Shown here piece by piece: positions 9,248 through 19,474 of a DNA stretch of 64,000 nucleotides. Position 1 is the first letter of the stretch, and each line of letters starts with the position of its first letter. Made by a program: the position numbers and the translations under genes. The stretch lies in contig NC_018216.1 in assembly GCF_000219625.1 (NCBI RefSeq), positions 620,001 to 684,000 on the forward strand, written 5' to 3'. The notes under the pieces are model-generated. The model saw only the letters and a program-made list of their open reading frames with translations, was not told the origin of the DNA and made no database searches. The stretch comes from Zymoseptoria tritici IPO323 (Eukaryota; Ascomycota; Dothideomycetes; Mycosphaerellales; Mycosphaerellaceae).

Positions 9248-11899
9248 TCAAAGGTCATCCATCCCATGGCTGAACTCGCCATCAGCGCTCGTCGGCTCAA
9301 GACCAGACATCCTATCGCCAGCCTTGTTGCTGAAAGTCCGAGACAGCCGGTTATTGTCCGTCGTGTAATCCATGTCGTCGCCTCGGCCACCGAACTGCTG
9401 TTCCAATGTGCTCTCGTCCACGAAAGTAAATCCCTTGAACTGGTTCTGCATCGTCGGGCTGAGCGGCGTACTATCCGTGTTGATGCCACTGGCGAGTGCT
9501 GCAGCGCGAGCATTGAGCGAGTTCGACTCGCCGCCAGCGTTGAGTGCGTTGGTGAATTCGGGATCGAAGTTGGAAGTGTCGAGCTCGCCCTTCAATTTCG
9601 GCTTGAATGGAGGCGAGCAAAGCTTCTTGCTGAGAGCGTCCCAGTCGATGTCGTTGAAGAAAGGTTGCGCCATCAGCTCTTCTGCGTCGCCCTTAGCGCC
9701 AAGACGATGCGATGGGTTGCGGTTCAGCAGGCCCTTGACGAAGCTTCGACCGTCGGCTGAGAGGGCGTCTCGTGGGAAGCGCACTTTGCCGAATGCAATG
9801 TTCTTGTACATCTGTTGAGTGTCCTCGGCGTAGAATGGCGACCAACCACAACACATCTCAAACACCAACACTCCGAGCGACCAGAAATCGACCATTTTGG
9901 TGTAGCCTTGCTCATCCAGGAGGACCTCAGGCGCAAGGTACTCGGTCGTGCCGCAGAATGTGTTGGTAGTGTCGTTCTTCGCCAAATTCGCTTTCGAGAG
10001 ACCAAAGTCGCAGAGCGCGATGTGGCCGTTCGCGTCGAGTAGAATGTTTTCCGGCTTCAGATCTCGGTACACAATGTCGTGTTGATGCAAATGTCGTAGA
10101 GCAAGGATGAGCTCAGCGATATAGAACTTCGCACGCTCCTCGACAAAGCGTCCCTCCTTCTGAAGATGCCAAAACAGCTCTCCACCAGACATATAGTCGG
10201 TCACCAAATAAAGATCGGCCGCTGTCTGGAAAGAGAACTTCAGACCCACAATGAACGGCGAGTCCGTCGTTGCTGTCCGCACGAGAATATTCCTCTCGCC
10301 AATTGTGTGTTGGATTTCCTTCTTCTGCACGATGACCTTCTTCGACAAGACCTTCATCGCGTAGATGCGCTTGGTGTCCTTCTTCCGCACCTGGAACACC
10401 TGGCCGAACGTGCCCTTGCCGATGAGCTTCAAAATCTCGAAATCATCCGGTCCGAACGTCTTCTTTCCCTTGACATGGAATGCGATGCTCAGGTGGATCT
10501 CGCCCGTCACCGTCTCCTTGCGACCCTCCCGCGCTTGTAATTTGTACCAATCCTCGTGTTGATGCTCGTAATCGTCGAGGTTCAATGGTAGCCGGACGTG
10601 GCCAATAAAGGACTCGTTGTTTGCTCGGTCGTACACAGAAATGTCAATCTCGTTGTTGTCACCCACGACATCGAAAGTCGTCTTGTGACGCCAAATCGGA
10701 TCGGTCGTCTCTTGATGTGCTGCCCTATTGTGTGATCCACGTCGCATTTCCGCAATATTCGAAGAGCTCGTTTGTCGGCTCATGTTCACTGGAATCGCCA
10801 TTGGTGTACCGGACCCGCTGCCTATCCTCTTCATCGCCACACCTCTTGCCAAATTATCGTCCGCCGGCCCGTTCTCCACTGCACAATCCATCTCGTCCTC
10901 TTTCGGGCCACCGGAGATGTCCTCGTTCAACTGGAAGATGCAAACCACATAGGGATCCACAGAAGGTCGAATGCCGCGCGCCTCTTCTATACTGACCTCC
11001 AGTTGCCCTCTCGCTTGATTCATCGTCGGCGAATGCGCTCGCGAGCCTCCGGACTCGGAATGACTCGTTTTGTTGTTCGCGTGCGGGACATTTGCGACGT
11101 CGTCATCGTTCCTCGACCTGCCGGCATACGAGCCGGTGCGTGGGGTGTGCGGCGGAGTATTCTGAACGTCGCCTTTTGTCAGCGCCTTGATCTCTTGATG
11201 CTGCGAATGAGAAGTAGACGAAGGATGCGTTGCGTCTGCACTAACGGATGATGCTTGCGAAGGCTCGACAGAAGGTTGAGAGATGTGTGCAGCAGAGATT
11301 GTGGGCATTGCGAGGATGTTGGACAAAGCGTTGGACGTGTTGCGGCGAAGCTGTGAAGGCAGGCTGGATTGGCTCTTCCTTCGCTGCGTCCATGAACGCT
11401 TGCGAGAGAGAGGCGCCGCTGGAGCCATGCCGACCAAGCTCGTCTCGACATCGTTCATTGCCGCGAATGAAGACGAATTCGACAATGGGGGTGTGGGGTA
11501 TGTGTTTTGAGTGTGATTTCTTGGATATGCACTCTCTTGCGACGTGGAGACTGGATCTTTTTGTTCGCTTCGCGGCGAGCTGGGCGCAGTGAGCAGCTGA
11601 GTAGTCTCTAGCTGTCGTGCCAGCGCGCTCGCCGTTGCTGCGGCTTCATCCTCTCCAACGGGATGTTCTTGCTGTGGAGGTGCAAGAGAGTCGGAACCTG
11701 CAGATTTGTTGGTGAAAGGAAGGAGCGCGTGTACCTGTGCAAAGTAATTCGAAAGCCCAGGAAGACGTTTGTCGTGGAGGTCAGGTCGTGGGGTTGCGGT
11801 GCCGCCGTTCGGTGGTGTTGATGCGCCCGAACCGATGTGATCGTGGTCTTCGTCGTGCGGCTTGCTGCTTGAGCGGCGGAGGAGGTCAGCACTCGCCAT
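9248..11899 (-). CDS. SCH9: AGC-family kinase Sch9 (C2 domain plus kinase)
   Basis: Single exon, 883 residues. The first 290 residues are Ser/Pro/Thr-rich and disordered. A C2-like domain spans roughly 295-475. The kinase domain runs about 485-750, with GKGTFGQV (ATP loop), YRDLKPENIL (catalytic loop), DFG, and TFCGTTEYLAPE, the activation loop with the PDK1-type Thr. The C-terminal tail holds a turn-motif region (STPLSP) and the hydrophobic motif FKGFTFVDE near residue 820, the TORC1 target in yeast Sch9. C2 plus AGC kinase is the Sch9/Sck architecture and argues against Ypk or PKA. The family controls growth, ribosome biogenesis, stress and lifespan downstream of TORC1. Upstream is an unusually long gene-poor interval. 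Confidence 0.93.
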   Translation of the reverse strand: MASADLLRRSSSKPHDEDHDHIGSGASTPPNGGTATPRPDLHDKRLPGLSNYFAQVHALLPFTNKSAGSDSLAPPQQEHPVGEDEAAATASALARQLETTQLLTAPSSPRSEQKDPVSTSQESAYPRNHTQNTYPTPPLSNSSSFAAMNDVETSLVGMAPAAPLSRKRSWTQRRKSQSSLPSQLRRNTSNALSNILAMPTISAAHISQPSVEPSQASSVSADATHPSSTSHSQHQEIKALTKGDVQNTPPHTPRTGSYAGRSRNDDDVANVPHANNKTSHSESGGSRAHSPTMNQARGQLEVSIEEARGIRPSVDPYVVCIFQLNEDISGGPKEDEMDCAVENGPADDNLARGVAMKRIGSGSGTPMAIPVNMSRQTSSSNIAEMRRGSHNRAAHQETTDPIWRHKTTFDVVGDNNEIDISVYDRANNESFIGHVRLPLNLDDYEHQHEDWYKLQAREGRKETVTGEIHLSIAFHVKGKKTFGPDDFEILKLIGKGTFGQVFQVRKKDTKRIYAMKVLSKKVIVQKKEIQHTIGERNILVRTATTDSPFIVGLKFSFQTAADLYLVTDYMSGGELFWHLQKEGRFVEERAKFYIAELILALRHLHQHDIVYRDLKPENILLDANGHIALCDFGLSKANLAKNDTTNTFCGTTEYLAPEVLLDEQGYTKMVDFWSLGVLVFEMCCGWSPFYAEDTQQMYKNIAFGKVRFPRDALSADGRSFVKGLLNRNPSHRLGAKGDAEELMAQPFFNDIDWDALSKKLCSPPFKPKLKGELDTSNFDPEFTNALNAGGESNSLNARAAALASGINTDSTPLSPTMQNQFKGFTFVDESTLEQQFGGRGDDMDYTTDNNRLSRTFSNKAGDRMSGLEPTSADGEFSHGMDDL

Positions 11900-13871
11900 A
11901 TTGGTTACATTCGTATTGAAGTTTTATGTGTTGTGATGTGGTAGAGGAGAAAGGTGGGGTGGATGGGAGGAAGGAGACAGAAGCCCTGGTCGAGTCGAAA
12001 ATACTCAGGGTTCGGAGCAGTGGAGCAGAGCAGGTGCGTTGGTCATTGACTGGTGGATGGAACCAGACCAGACCAATTCTGAGATTGAGCGGAGAATCTC
12101 CTCTTCATATGCCGGACCGAAGCCGGCGGTCTGAAGGTGCTTCGACAGGCGTTGGTCACTGCGCCGCCAGCAATGCCCCGCCTTTGTGGCAGATGGCGTA
12201 TTTTGCAACTTTCGAGGTTCGATCCTTTTTCGGGGATTCAAGGGCACAAAATGCTTCGAATGTATCGTCGAGTGATGAATTCGCAAGGCATTGAGCGTGA
12301 CTGATTCGGCGTTCCAGAAGGGCCGTGAAAGGAAAGAGATTGGCAGATCGACTCCCAATCTTCGGACGCGAAGTAGAGCAATGACGACAGATCCACATGA
12401 CGGAGGTGGTGACAGGGCCAGAAATGAGAAAACATCATCAGACATACCCATGCATGAGCGACTGCCGCAGCAGATCAGCCGCCGTGTGCTGACCAAACGA
12501 CGAGGTCATGTTGGCGGTGGTGGCGGTAGGTGGACGGAGGGTCGAGGTGGTCGAGGAAGCGGACGCGGTGCACGGCGGCGGTGCCTGTGCTCGGCCGCTC
12601 GGAGGTTCGGTCGTGGTCGACAAGGTCGGCACAGCGGAGGAGGATTTGTTGGAGATATGGCCTGGTCGCTTGGGCTTCGCGCTCGGCTTAGACGACGTCT
12701 CCGATGACAACGAGCGAATCGCTCGCGGAGGTCGTACCTTGTCCACGTTCGCTGCAGGCCCACGCGGGTCTTGTTCGGTCAAGCGTGGGAGTGGAGGGGA
12801 TGGTTGGAGCGCGGCGGAGCGACGGCGGCGAGTAGGTGAATGTAGGAGATGCGGATGCACGTGGTTTGGAGGAAATTAGCAAGGGTGATACACGCGACAA
12901 GGACGTTCGTTGCGGTGATGTTCTGGACGAAGAGTGGAGTGGAAGTGAAATGTTCGTCACTTGGGTTTCGGGCTGCCCTCCTCTGGTCGAGACGAGATCG
13001 TCGTGGTAAAACCTAAAATTCTCAGTTCCGGTTCGGCGAGATGCGGGTAATCAATGGGTAAGGCTATATCGTCAGACTTCGATAGGGTAGAGTGTTCCTG
13101 TCTTGACATACAACATCACCGACGAAGACGACAACAAATCAACAGTGACGGAGAGTTGAGGCGCTCGTCTGTCCCGGGTCTGGACTCTGGCACTGCAAAG
13201 GAGATCGAAGCAAGGCACCGCCGAGATGACCCAAGGACCTGACAGTGGCGGTGGCAAGCCATAAACGTCTCGCGGTACGTCTGCGCCTGGGTTTGCTGCC
13301 CACGTCGCAGGCATAGCATTGTGCGTGTACCTAGGATCGAGAGGTAACACCCACGTGGAAGAGGAACGCAATCACCAGGGCGCGCAGGTCCGGTCAGATC
13401 TATACATATATGTACCCAGGTACTGCAGATCCCGACAAGGACGTCGTGCGACTGAGCTGCTGTCCAACATCGACCGGCGAGAACAACAATGCGCGCCGCC
13501 GGAGCTCCTGACTGCGTCTCCCTGTACAACATGTCGAGTCCGGTCCGCGGTGCAGACATGTCGGGCGGACCGCCCAGCCACGATACGTATATACCTTACA
13601 AACCTGTTCGGTCAGGCATCCCAGCTTCTAGAGCCGGTTTCAATCAAACACATGCCCGTAGCTGACACGCAGCACCCCTAACCTCGATCTTCGAACTTGT
13701 TTGCGTCCATCGACCGACATGGCATATCCCTCCCACCTGTCGGAGCCTGCGTGCATCGCGCTGCCTGACATGGAAATTGCAAGTCAAGTTCCGTCGACGA
13801 TCATAACAATTACGACGTACCAAGTGACAATCATCCTTTAATTCATCTGATCATAGCTACATTGTCAACAT
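11900..13871. other. Long SCH9 upstream region with one weak candidate gene
   Basis: Nearly 2 kb without a firm gene, probably containing the SCH9 promoter and 5' untranslated region. A weak minus-strand candidate starts at ATG 12509. Its exon 1 is 12509-12448 (MTSSFGQHTAADLL...), an intron could be 12447-12352 (GTATGT...GAG), and exon 2 runs to a stop at 12156. The acceptor and branch point are poor. Flanking plus- and minus-strand frames at 12438-12960 are low-complexity Ser/Pro/Arg or Gly/Arg. I do not call a gene. Confidence 0.4.
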
Positions 13872-14870
13872 TTACAACTTACTCCCACCCTGCTTCGCAA
13901 CCCTCATCTTTGCCCGTCCATTACTCAAACAAACCTTCCCGCCCTTAACCTTAGCATGAAACCTCACCTCCTCCCACCCCTCCCCATCCACCTTCCCCGT
14001 CTTCCAAATTTCAGTCACAACAGTGTCCCCTGGCTTCACGGGAGATGCAAACCTCGCCGCATACTCCCGTATACTCGCGGGATCCCCTCCACCGATCAAC
14101 TTGACCAACGCATGCGCCGTGACATTCCACGAGTACAGTCCGTGAATAATCACCCCTCCGAATCCCATCTTCTTGCCCGGCTCCGGGTCAATGTGCAGCG
14201 GGTTATAGTCTCCATTCAACCGGTACAGTGCGGCCGTCTCCTCCGTCGTGACATTCTCATGCACCGCATCCGGCTTCTTGCCCTCTGGCGGCGGGAAGTT
14301 CTCTCCCTTGGGACCCTTTGGTCCACCCCAGTTTCCTTGCCCAACAAAGAACGCCGAGCCGATCATACTGCAATATACCTCCCCGGACTTGGCGTCCACG
14401 ATATCCGTCTGCGTCTCCATCACCGTCCCGGGCTTGCCTTTGTCGTAGACACCGAGGACTTTATGCCGGGACTCGAATTTCGAGCCCGCGGAGGTGGTCG
14501 GGATGGGTTTGTAAAAGATCATTTTGCGCTCGCCATCGAGTACGCGGCGGGAGTCGAGTTTGGGGACGCCCGGGATGTCGGGGCGGGAGGAGGCTTGTGC
14601 GGCGTAGAAGTCGATGACTTCTTGGGTGTTGTTTTTGAACGGGAGGATGATGGGGTAGGTCGGGAAGGCGGCGAAGTTGGGGTGGAGTTCCTGGCATTGT
14701 TGTTAGATGAGGTCGTGGAAGTGGATGATGGGAAGCAATCTCACGTAGAGGTAGTGTAGCTCATCAGCTGTGGCTCCGATGCTGTTGGCGAAGAGGAGGA
14801 CGTCGCGCTTCAGCCATGATACCTCGACGGGTGGGCTCTTGTGGCCGGCTCCGGGATTCTTTTCGCCCAT
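13872..14870 (-). CDS. Peroxisomal MaoC-type enoyl-CoA hydratase 2
   Basis: Exon 1 is 14870-14745, the intron 14744-14691 (54 nt, GTGAGA...CTAAC...CCAG), and exon 2 14690-13872; 314 residues. The N-terminal half matches the substrate-side hot-dog domain of hydratase 2 (NSIGATADELHYLYE, then FKNNTQEVIDFYAAQ). The C-terminal half has the hydratase-2 motif YRLNGDYNPLHIDP, with catalytic Asp about residue 203 and His about 208, followed by GGVIIHGLYS. The protein ends in SKL, a PTS1 signal, so it should act in peroxisomes. Expected reaction: hydration of trans-2-enoyl-CoA to the (3R)-hydroxyacyl-CoA in fatty-acid beta-oxidation. It is a free-standing hydratase, not fused to the dehydrogenases of the multifunctional enzyme. 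Confidence 0.92.
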
Positions 14871-15574
14871 TTTGTGAGGTCTGGATGTAGTTCTGGTGAG
14901 TAGTGAGGGTAGGTTACAGGGACAAGAGCTGTACACGCAGGACGATAGCATAGTTCTATAGCTTCGGCAGCGGGGCGGCAATATATCAACTCCACCTCAA
15001 CCTCGGTTGCAACATGCCGGACTTCATCCTTCAAGACGAAACACGACACGTTGCAGTGCAATTCATCGGGATGATATCCTCGCCGTGGCATACTTGCCAT
15101 TGACGACGTCACAATACAAGACTGACATTCCCTATCCGACTCGTATGAGTGATCACTCCGAGTCCCCAACTGCCAGTAGGCAGAGCCTTATGCATCTCTG
15201 CATCGCGGTGTGCAGACTTGACCGCAGCAACCAGTGCATGTGTTCGAGACATGATTGTCGTCATCCAGCCGGACAGCGCTGATAGACAAAGAAATTACAG
15301 GAAGAGGTGTCGATAAGGGGTATCTAAATCGTCCAATGCAAGCCAGTGATGTAGCAAGCAAGGACAGAGTAAAGCGAAAGGCCGAAAAGCGCTGCGCTCG
15401 TGGAACGGAGAAATCTACAGAATAGCGAAGTTCGCAACGTCACTCATCGCTCAAATCGGTGCAGCTGTGCCGGCTGAGCCTTCGTGATCACGACCTCCTA
15501 CATGCTCGAGCCAGCCACCCTGCCATGCGGTCGCTAGATTTTCGGGAGAACATCAGTTGACTCACTTCAGCCTT
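14871..15574. other. Intergenic, no supported gene
   Basis: Upstream of the MaoC gene and downstream of the importin gene. Only short frames without support. Confidence 0.5.
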
Positions 15575-18500
15575 TCAGCTCGTGCCGTTGGCAGGCTGCG
15601 GTGCAGCAGCACCTTCAGCTGCTGCGTGCTGCTGCTGTTGTTGCTGGGCGATCTTGTCCGCCTGTTCAAGGGCAGCCTTGATGACTTGCTGCTCTTCCGG
15701 ACCGAGCATGGCGGTGAGCTGATTGTAGAACTGTGGTTGCTGTTGGGACATGGCTGGTGAACGACGTTAGCAGTGAGTCCATTCCATCGTGGGAAGTTGG
15801 GACTTACTCTCAAGAGTGGCCTTGAATAGACCATACGGCTCCATGTTGTCCAGCGGTGTCTCGAGCAGGCTCTCTTCCTCGAGCTCGTCGTCTCCGTCGT
15901 CGTCACCCAGCACAGTGTTGAATTTGCTAGCCTGCTGGCTGAGGAAATCGAGGTAAGCCGTGCTTTCGTCTTTGACATCGGTGGTCTCTTCGGTCTCTTC
16001 GGCCTCCCAATCTTCGCCTTCCCACTCTTCTTCCTACCAGATTGTCAGTATACCATCACTCACTATTTGAGTCAGGACAACATACCTCTTCTTCGTCGTC
16101 GTAGTCGCCACTGAGACCGAAGTCGTCCTCCTGCTGCGCCTCTTCTCTGTTCTTCAGAGCGGCGGGAAGAGTCTGGAACAGACGCACAATACCCTGTAGC
16201 AGTCTAGGCCACCCTTGTTGCACGCTCTGTGGAACCTCATCGCCCCGCAATGTGAGCAACGCTGTAATCGCGCCGATGGACAGCTTCTTGTCGTGAACCC
16301 TGGTGAAGCTATCGATGCTGCCAAACCACTTGCTGAAGAAAACGTTCGTCCAGTTGTTAGCTTCAAGCACATTCAGGGCCAGGCGTGGGTTGTAGTAGAT
16401 GGCGTTGATGACCATCTCCATCAAGTGTGTCTTATACGACTTGACCTTGAGCTCCTCGCTGGTGAGGACAGTCATGGCGAGCTGAATGAATTCGGGGATG
16501 TAGTGATCGATGCCGTTCTTCAAGTTAAGCATCAGGATCTCTGCCAATTTGCAACCACAAATTCTGTCCACCCCACCAACTTTGTCATCCTTGAAGATGG
16601 TTCGGACCATGTCGACAATTGCATCGAGATATGCAGGGTTTTGCAGAAGCGCCTGCCAGCCGTAGTTGACAAAGTTCTCCAGAGCAGGGAGCATGTCTTC
16701 GAGATAAAGCTCGGCGCCAGACTTGAACGTCCGGTGGATGAGCTCGAAAGCCTGCCACATGGTAGGTGAGATAACCTTTGCGGCAAATGTGCAAGAGTCG
16801 ATGATCTCAAAGACCTCGTTGTAAAGATCGTAGAGTTTGTGTTCGAGGGTGATGGTGATGACGGGCATGAGAATGGTTTCCAGGTGTGCGAGGACGTCCG
16901 GTGTGCTCTCCAAGGTAAGGATCAAAGTGCCGATGGTTTGTAGAACACCCAGCGCGGTGATGCTCTTGTCGTCCAAGAAGTCGCCGTAGCCGTCTTCACC
17001 CTCCTTTGAGCTGTTCCGCTCGATGAGTTCGCGCACAATCCTCACATACGTATCGCGCAGCTGCTCGCTAAGGGCCACGGCGAACGGTGTAAGTTCGGCA
17101 GCGAAGACCTCAACGAAGTCCTCCATCACGTTGGCCAGAGCATCGACGTCGACCTCATTTGCCAGCTTGAGGAGCTGTTGCATGATCTGAGGTATGTTCT
17201 GCTGCATCATGACTCGAATTGGGTCATGGCGGATGAGAGGTTGGAGAGCAAGTGCAGCCTCTACGCGCACTGGTAATGCAGGATCGGCCATGGACTCCAG
17301 GATGTTGCGGTAGATGATGCTGAGGTTATTCGGGTCCTTGAAGTCCAGCGACTCGAACTTCTCCAGGGTGTCGCAAGCTCGTGCACGAAGGAAGCCATGC
17401 GGACTCCGGAATTCGGGAAAGACATGTCGTACAAAGAAATACTCGACCTGGTCGGCGATCGGACTCTTCTTCCCGAGAATGACATTCGCGAGAGTACCAA
17501 TCATCCGTAGAGCTCCCTCCTTCTCACGTGGGTTCTTCTGGTCTTCAGGAGCCGCCTCGTACTTGTTGACGATGTTGTTGATGAAGTTGAGCACTTCGAA
17601 TGTCTGCTTCCTCCGTGCCTTGGTGAGAGTTACCAGGAAGTTTGTCGCTGCAACGTCAGGCGCTGAAACCTCCTCGTAAAAGTTGAGCTTGCGGTGAAGG
17701 TACTCTGCTGGCTCGTCCTCAAATTGCTCCAGATCCTCGTCGCTTTGGCAGAGTACTGGGAACAACAGATGCTCAATGAGAACTGGCATGTGAGGCTTGA
17801 GATGATCCCACATTGCCTTTGGCTTGACACACTCATCCAAGAAGCCCAGCGTATACGACAGACAGGGCTTGCTCAGCCACGACTGCTTTTGCACCCACTT
17901 CTCGACTTGAGCAAGGTAGCCCTTCAGAATCTCCGGCGCGAAAGTCTTGATGAAGCTGTTGGCAACCACCGTGTAGTCCTCGCCGTTGCCCTTCTGCAAG
18001 CTCGCCGGGTTGCCATACCGCACGAACAGTCTGTTCAGATTGACGTATGCCCACTTCTTGCACTTCCACCAGTGATTCAGCTCCCGCTCGTCCAAATCTT
18101 CCAGCATCGAATTCTGCGGCGGATCCTTGGATACAACCCGTAAGAATAGCGTGCACCAGTCCACCATCGATTGATGTGATCGCAACTGCATCGGCAGCTC
18201 CAGGTAAATCGCATGCTTGTACGCCTTCAGCACATGTCGTAGCATCTCACCCGCCTCCAAGCTATCCTCGTTCACCAAGCTGTTTCCAATGCTCAAGAGC
18301 TGCGGGAAAGTGGCCTCCACAATCTTGTCAAAGTCCTGCCGACTGTCTCCCAATTTGAAGCGGTATGTCCGACATATTGCGAGTAGACACTGAAGCCCTG
18401 CAAACACAGACGGCACATCTTGCGCGCTGAGCAGTTTGATCGTGATATCCACGAAGTCGGGCCACTGCTTGGGAAAGTCGCAATGCAGAATCTTTTGCAG

Positions 18501-18996
18501 AGCAACGATCAACTGTGGGCGGATGTTGGGTTGGGCGGATGCGATCACGGGGACGAGACGCGAGCGGACGGCAGCCTTCTCGTTATCGGCGATTGCGGTG
18601 GAGGTCGGAGGTGGGCCATCATCGAGCTTGGCCCAACCTTTGTTGACGCGGTTCTTGAAGTAGACGGCAGCTGTTGGTAGGTCAGGTCAGCATTTCATTG
18701 ATCAGGAGATGGCGGGGTTCTTGCACGCACTTGACAAGCGAATGCCGTTGTCCTGCTCCCCCTCCAGGATATTCAGAAGTGCGTCCAAGAATCCAGTAGT
18801 CTCCTCTGCCTGCGATCGGGTCAGTCTCTGCACGAATTCGTCCTTTCTCCGATCCTCCGAGCCACAGCATATGGTATTCCCAAAATCACGATGCTTCCTC
18901 ACGTACCGCCTTCAGCTCCTGCTCTGCCTGCCGGCGAACGTCCGCATTTGCATCAAGCGTGGCCTGAATGCGGCTCCTCAGACCGGCAGCGTCCAT
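15575..18996 (-). CDS. NMD5: Importin-7/8-type karyopherin (Nmd5/Sxm1 family)
   Basis: Five exons: 18996-18907, 18809-18731, 18670-16086, 16033-15808 and 15753-15575, with introns of 97, 60, 52 and 53 nt, all GT...AG. Frame is kept throughout, giving 1052 residues, close to the roughly 1040 of human importin-7. The N-terminus has the importin-beta pattern (DALLNILE, then AVYFKNRVNKGW), followed by HEAT repeats such as LIVALQKILHCDFPKQWPD. An acidic stretch near residue 915-990 and a Gln-rich C-terminus follow. The family carries ribosomal proteins, transcription factors and MAP kinases into the nucleus. Nmd5 and Sxm1 are paralogues in budding yeast, and filamentous fungi usually have one gene for this branch, so the symbol is approximate. 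Confidence 0.9.
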
Positions 18997-19474
18997 GTTG
19001 TGTACAAATTTACAGCCAGAATCCAGAGCTCTTTTCAGAAGTATCACCGCGGCCAGCTGGGAGATTCGTCGTGGAGGCCAGAGAAATACGAAAGTGGTGC
19101 TTGACGGTGGTGTATCGCGGGGGAATAAATAAAAGCTCAAGAAAAGCGACCCTTGAAAGCTGGAAGGATGAACGTGTTGTCGGCTTGGCAGCGCGGTCCT
19201 CTAAAACCTTGTTCCTTGTGAAAGACAACGAACAAGTTACATCACACGATGAAACCGTTGGCAAGGCATCCGATGAAAGGATAGAGACGAGATCGATCTG
19301 CTGCTAGGTACGAAATTCATGGCAGTGGAGAGCGGCGCAGGTTCCACGTGTCTCACTTCAATACTGCTGACAATCACAGATATCACAAAAAGGTAAATCT
19401 ACGTCAGGAACGGCATCATTTGCAGGGGGCTACGTGTTCCTGGCTCGTCCCTTGCCTCTACCAAGCAAACCCTA
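18997..19474. other. Intergenic between importin and SKI2
   Basis: Holds the importin upstream region and the SKI2 3' flank. No gene seen. Confidence 0.55.

Noticed and set aside
12190..12245. tRNA-like A and B box words (TGGCAGATGGCG and GGTTCGATCC) followed by T5
   Set aside because: No acceptor, D or T stem pairs correctly, and the spacing does not fold as a tRNA.
12438..12960. Overlapping long frames on both strands, low complexity
   Set aside because: Ser/Pro/Arg or Gly/Arg-rich in several frames at once, typical of skewed base composition rather than coding.
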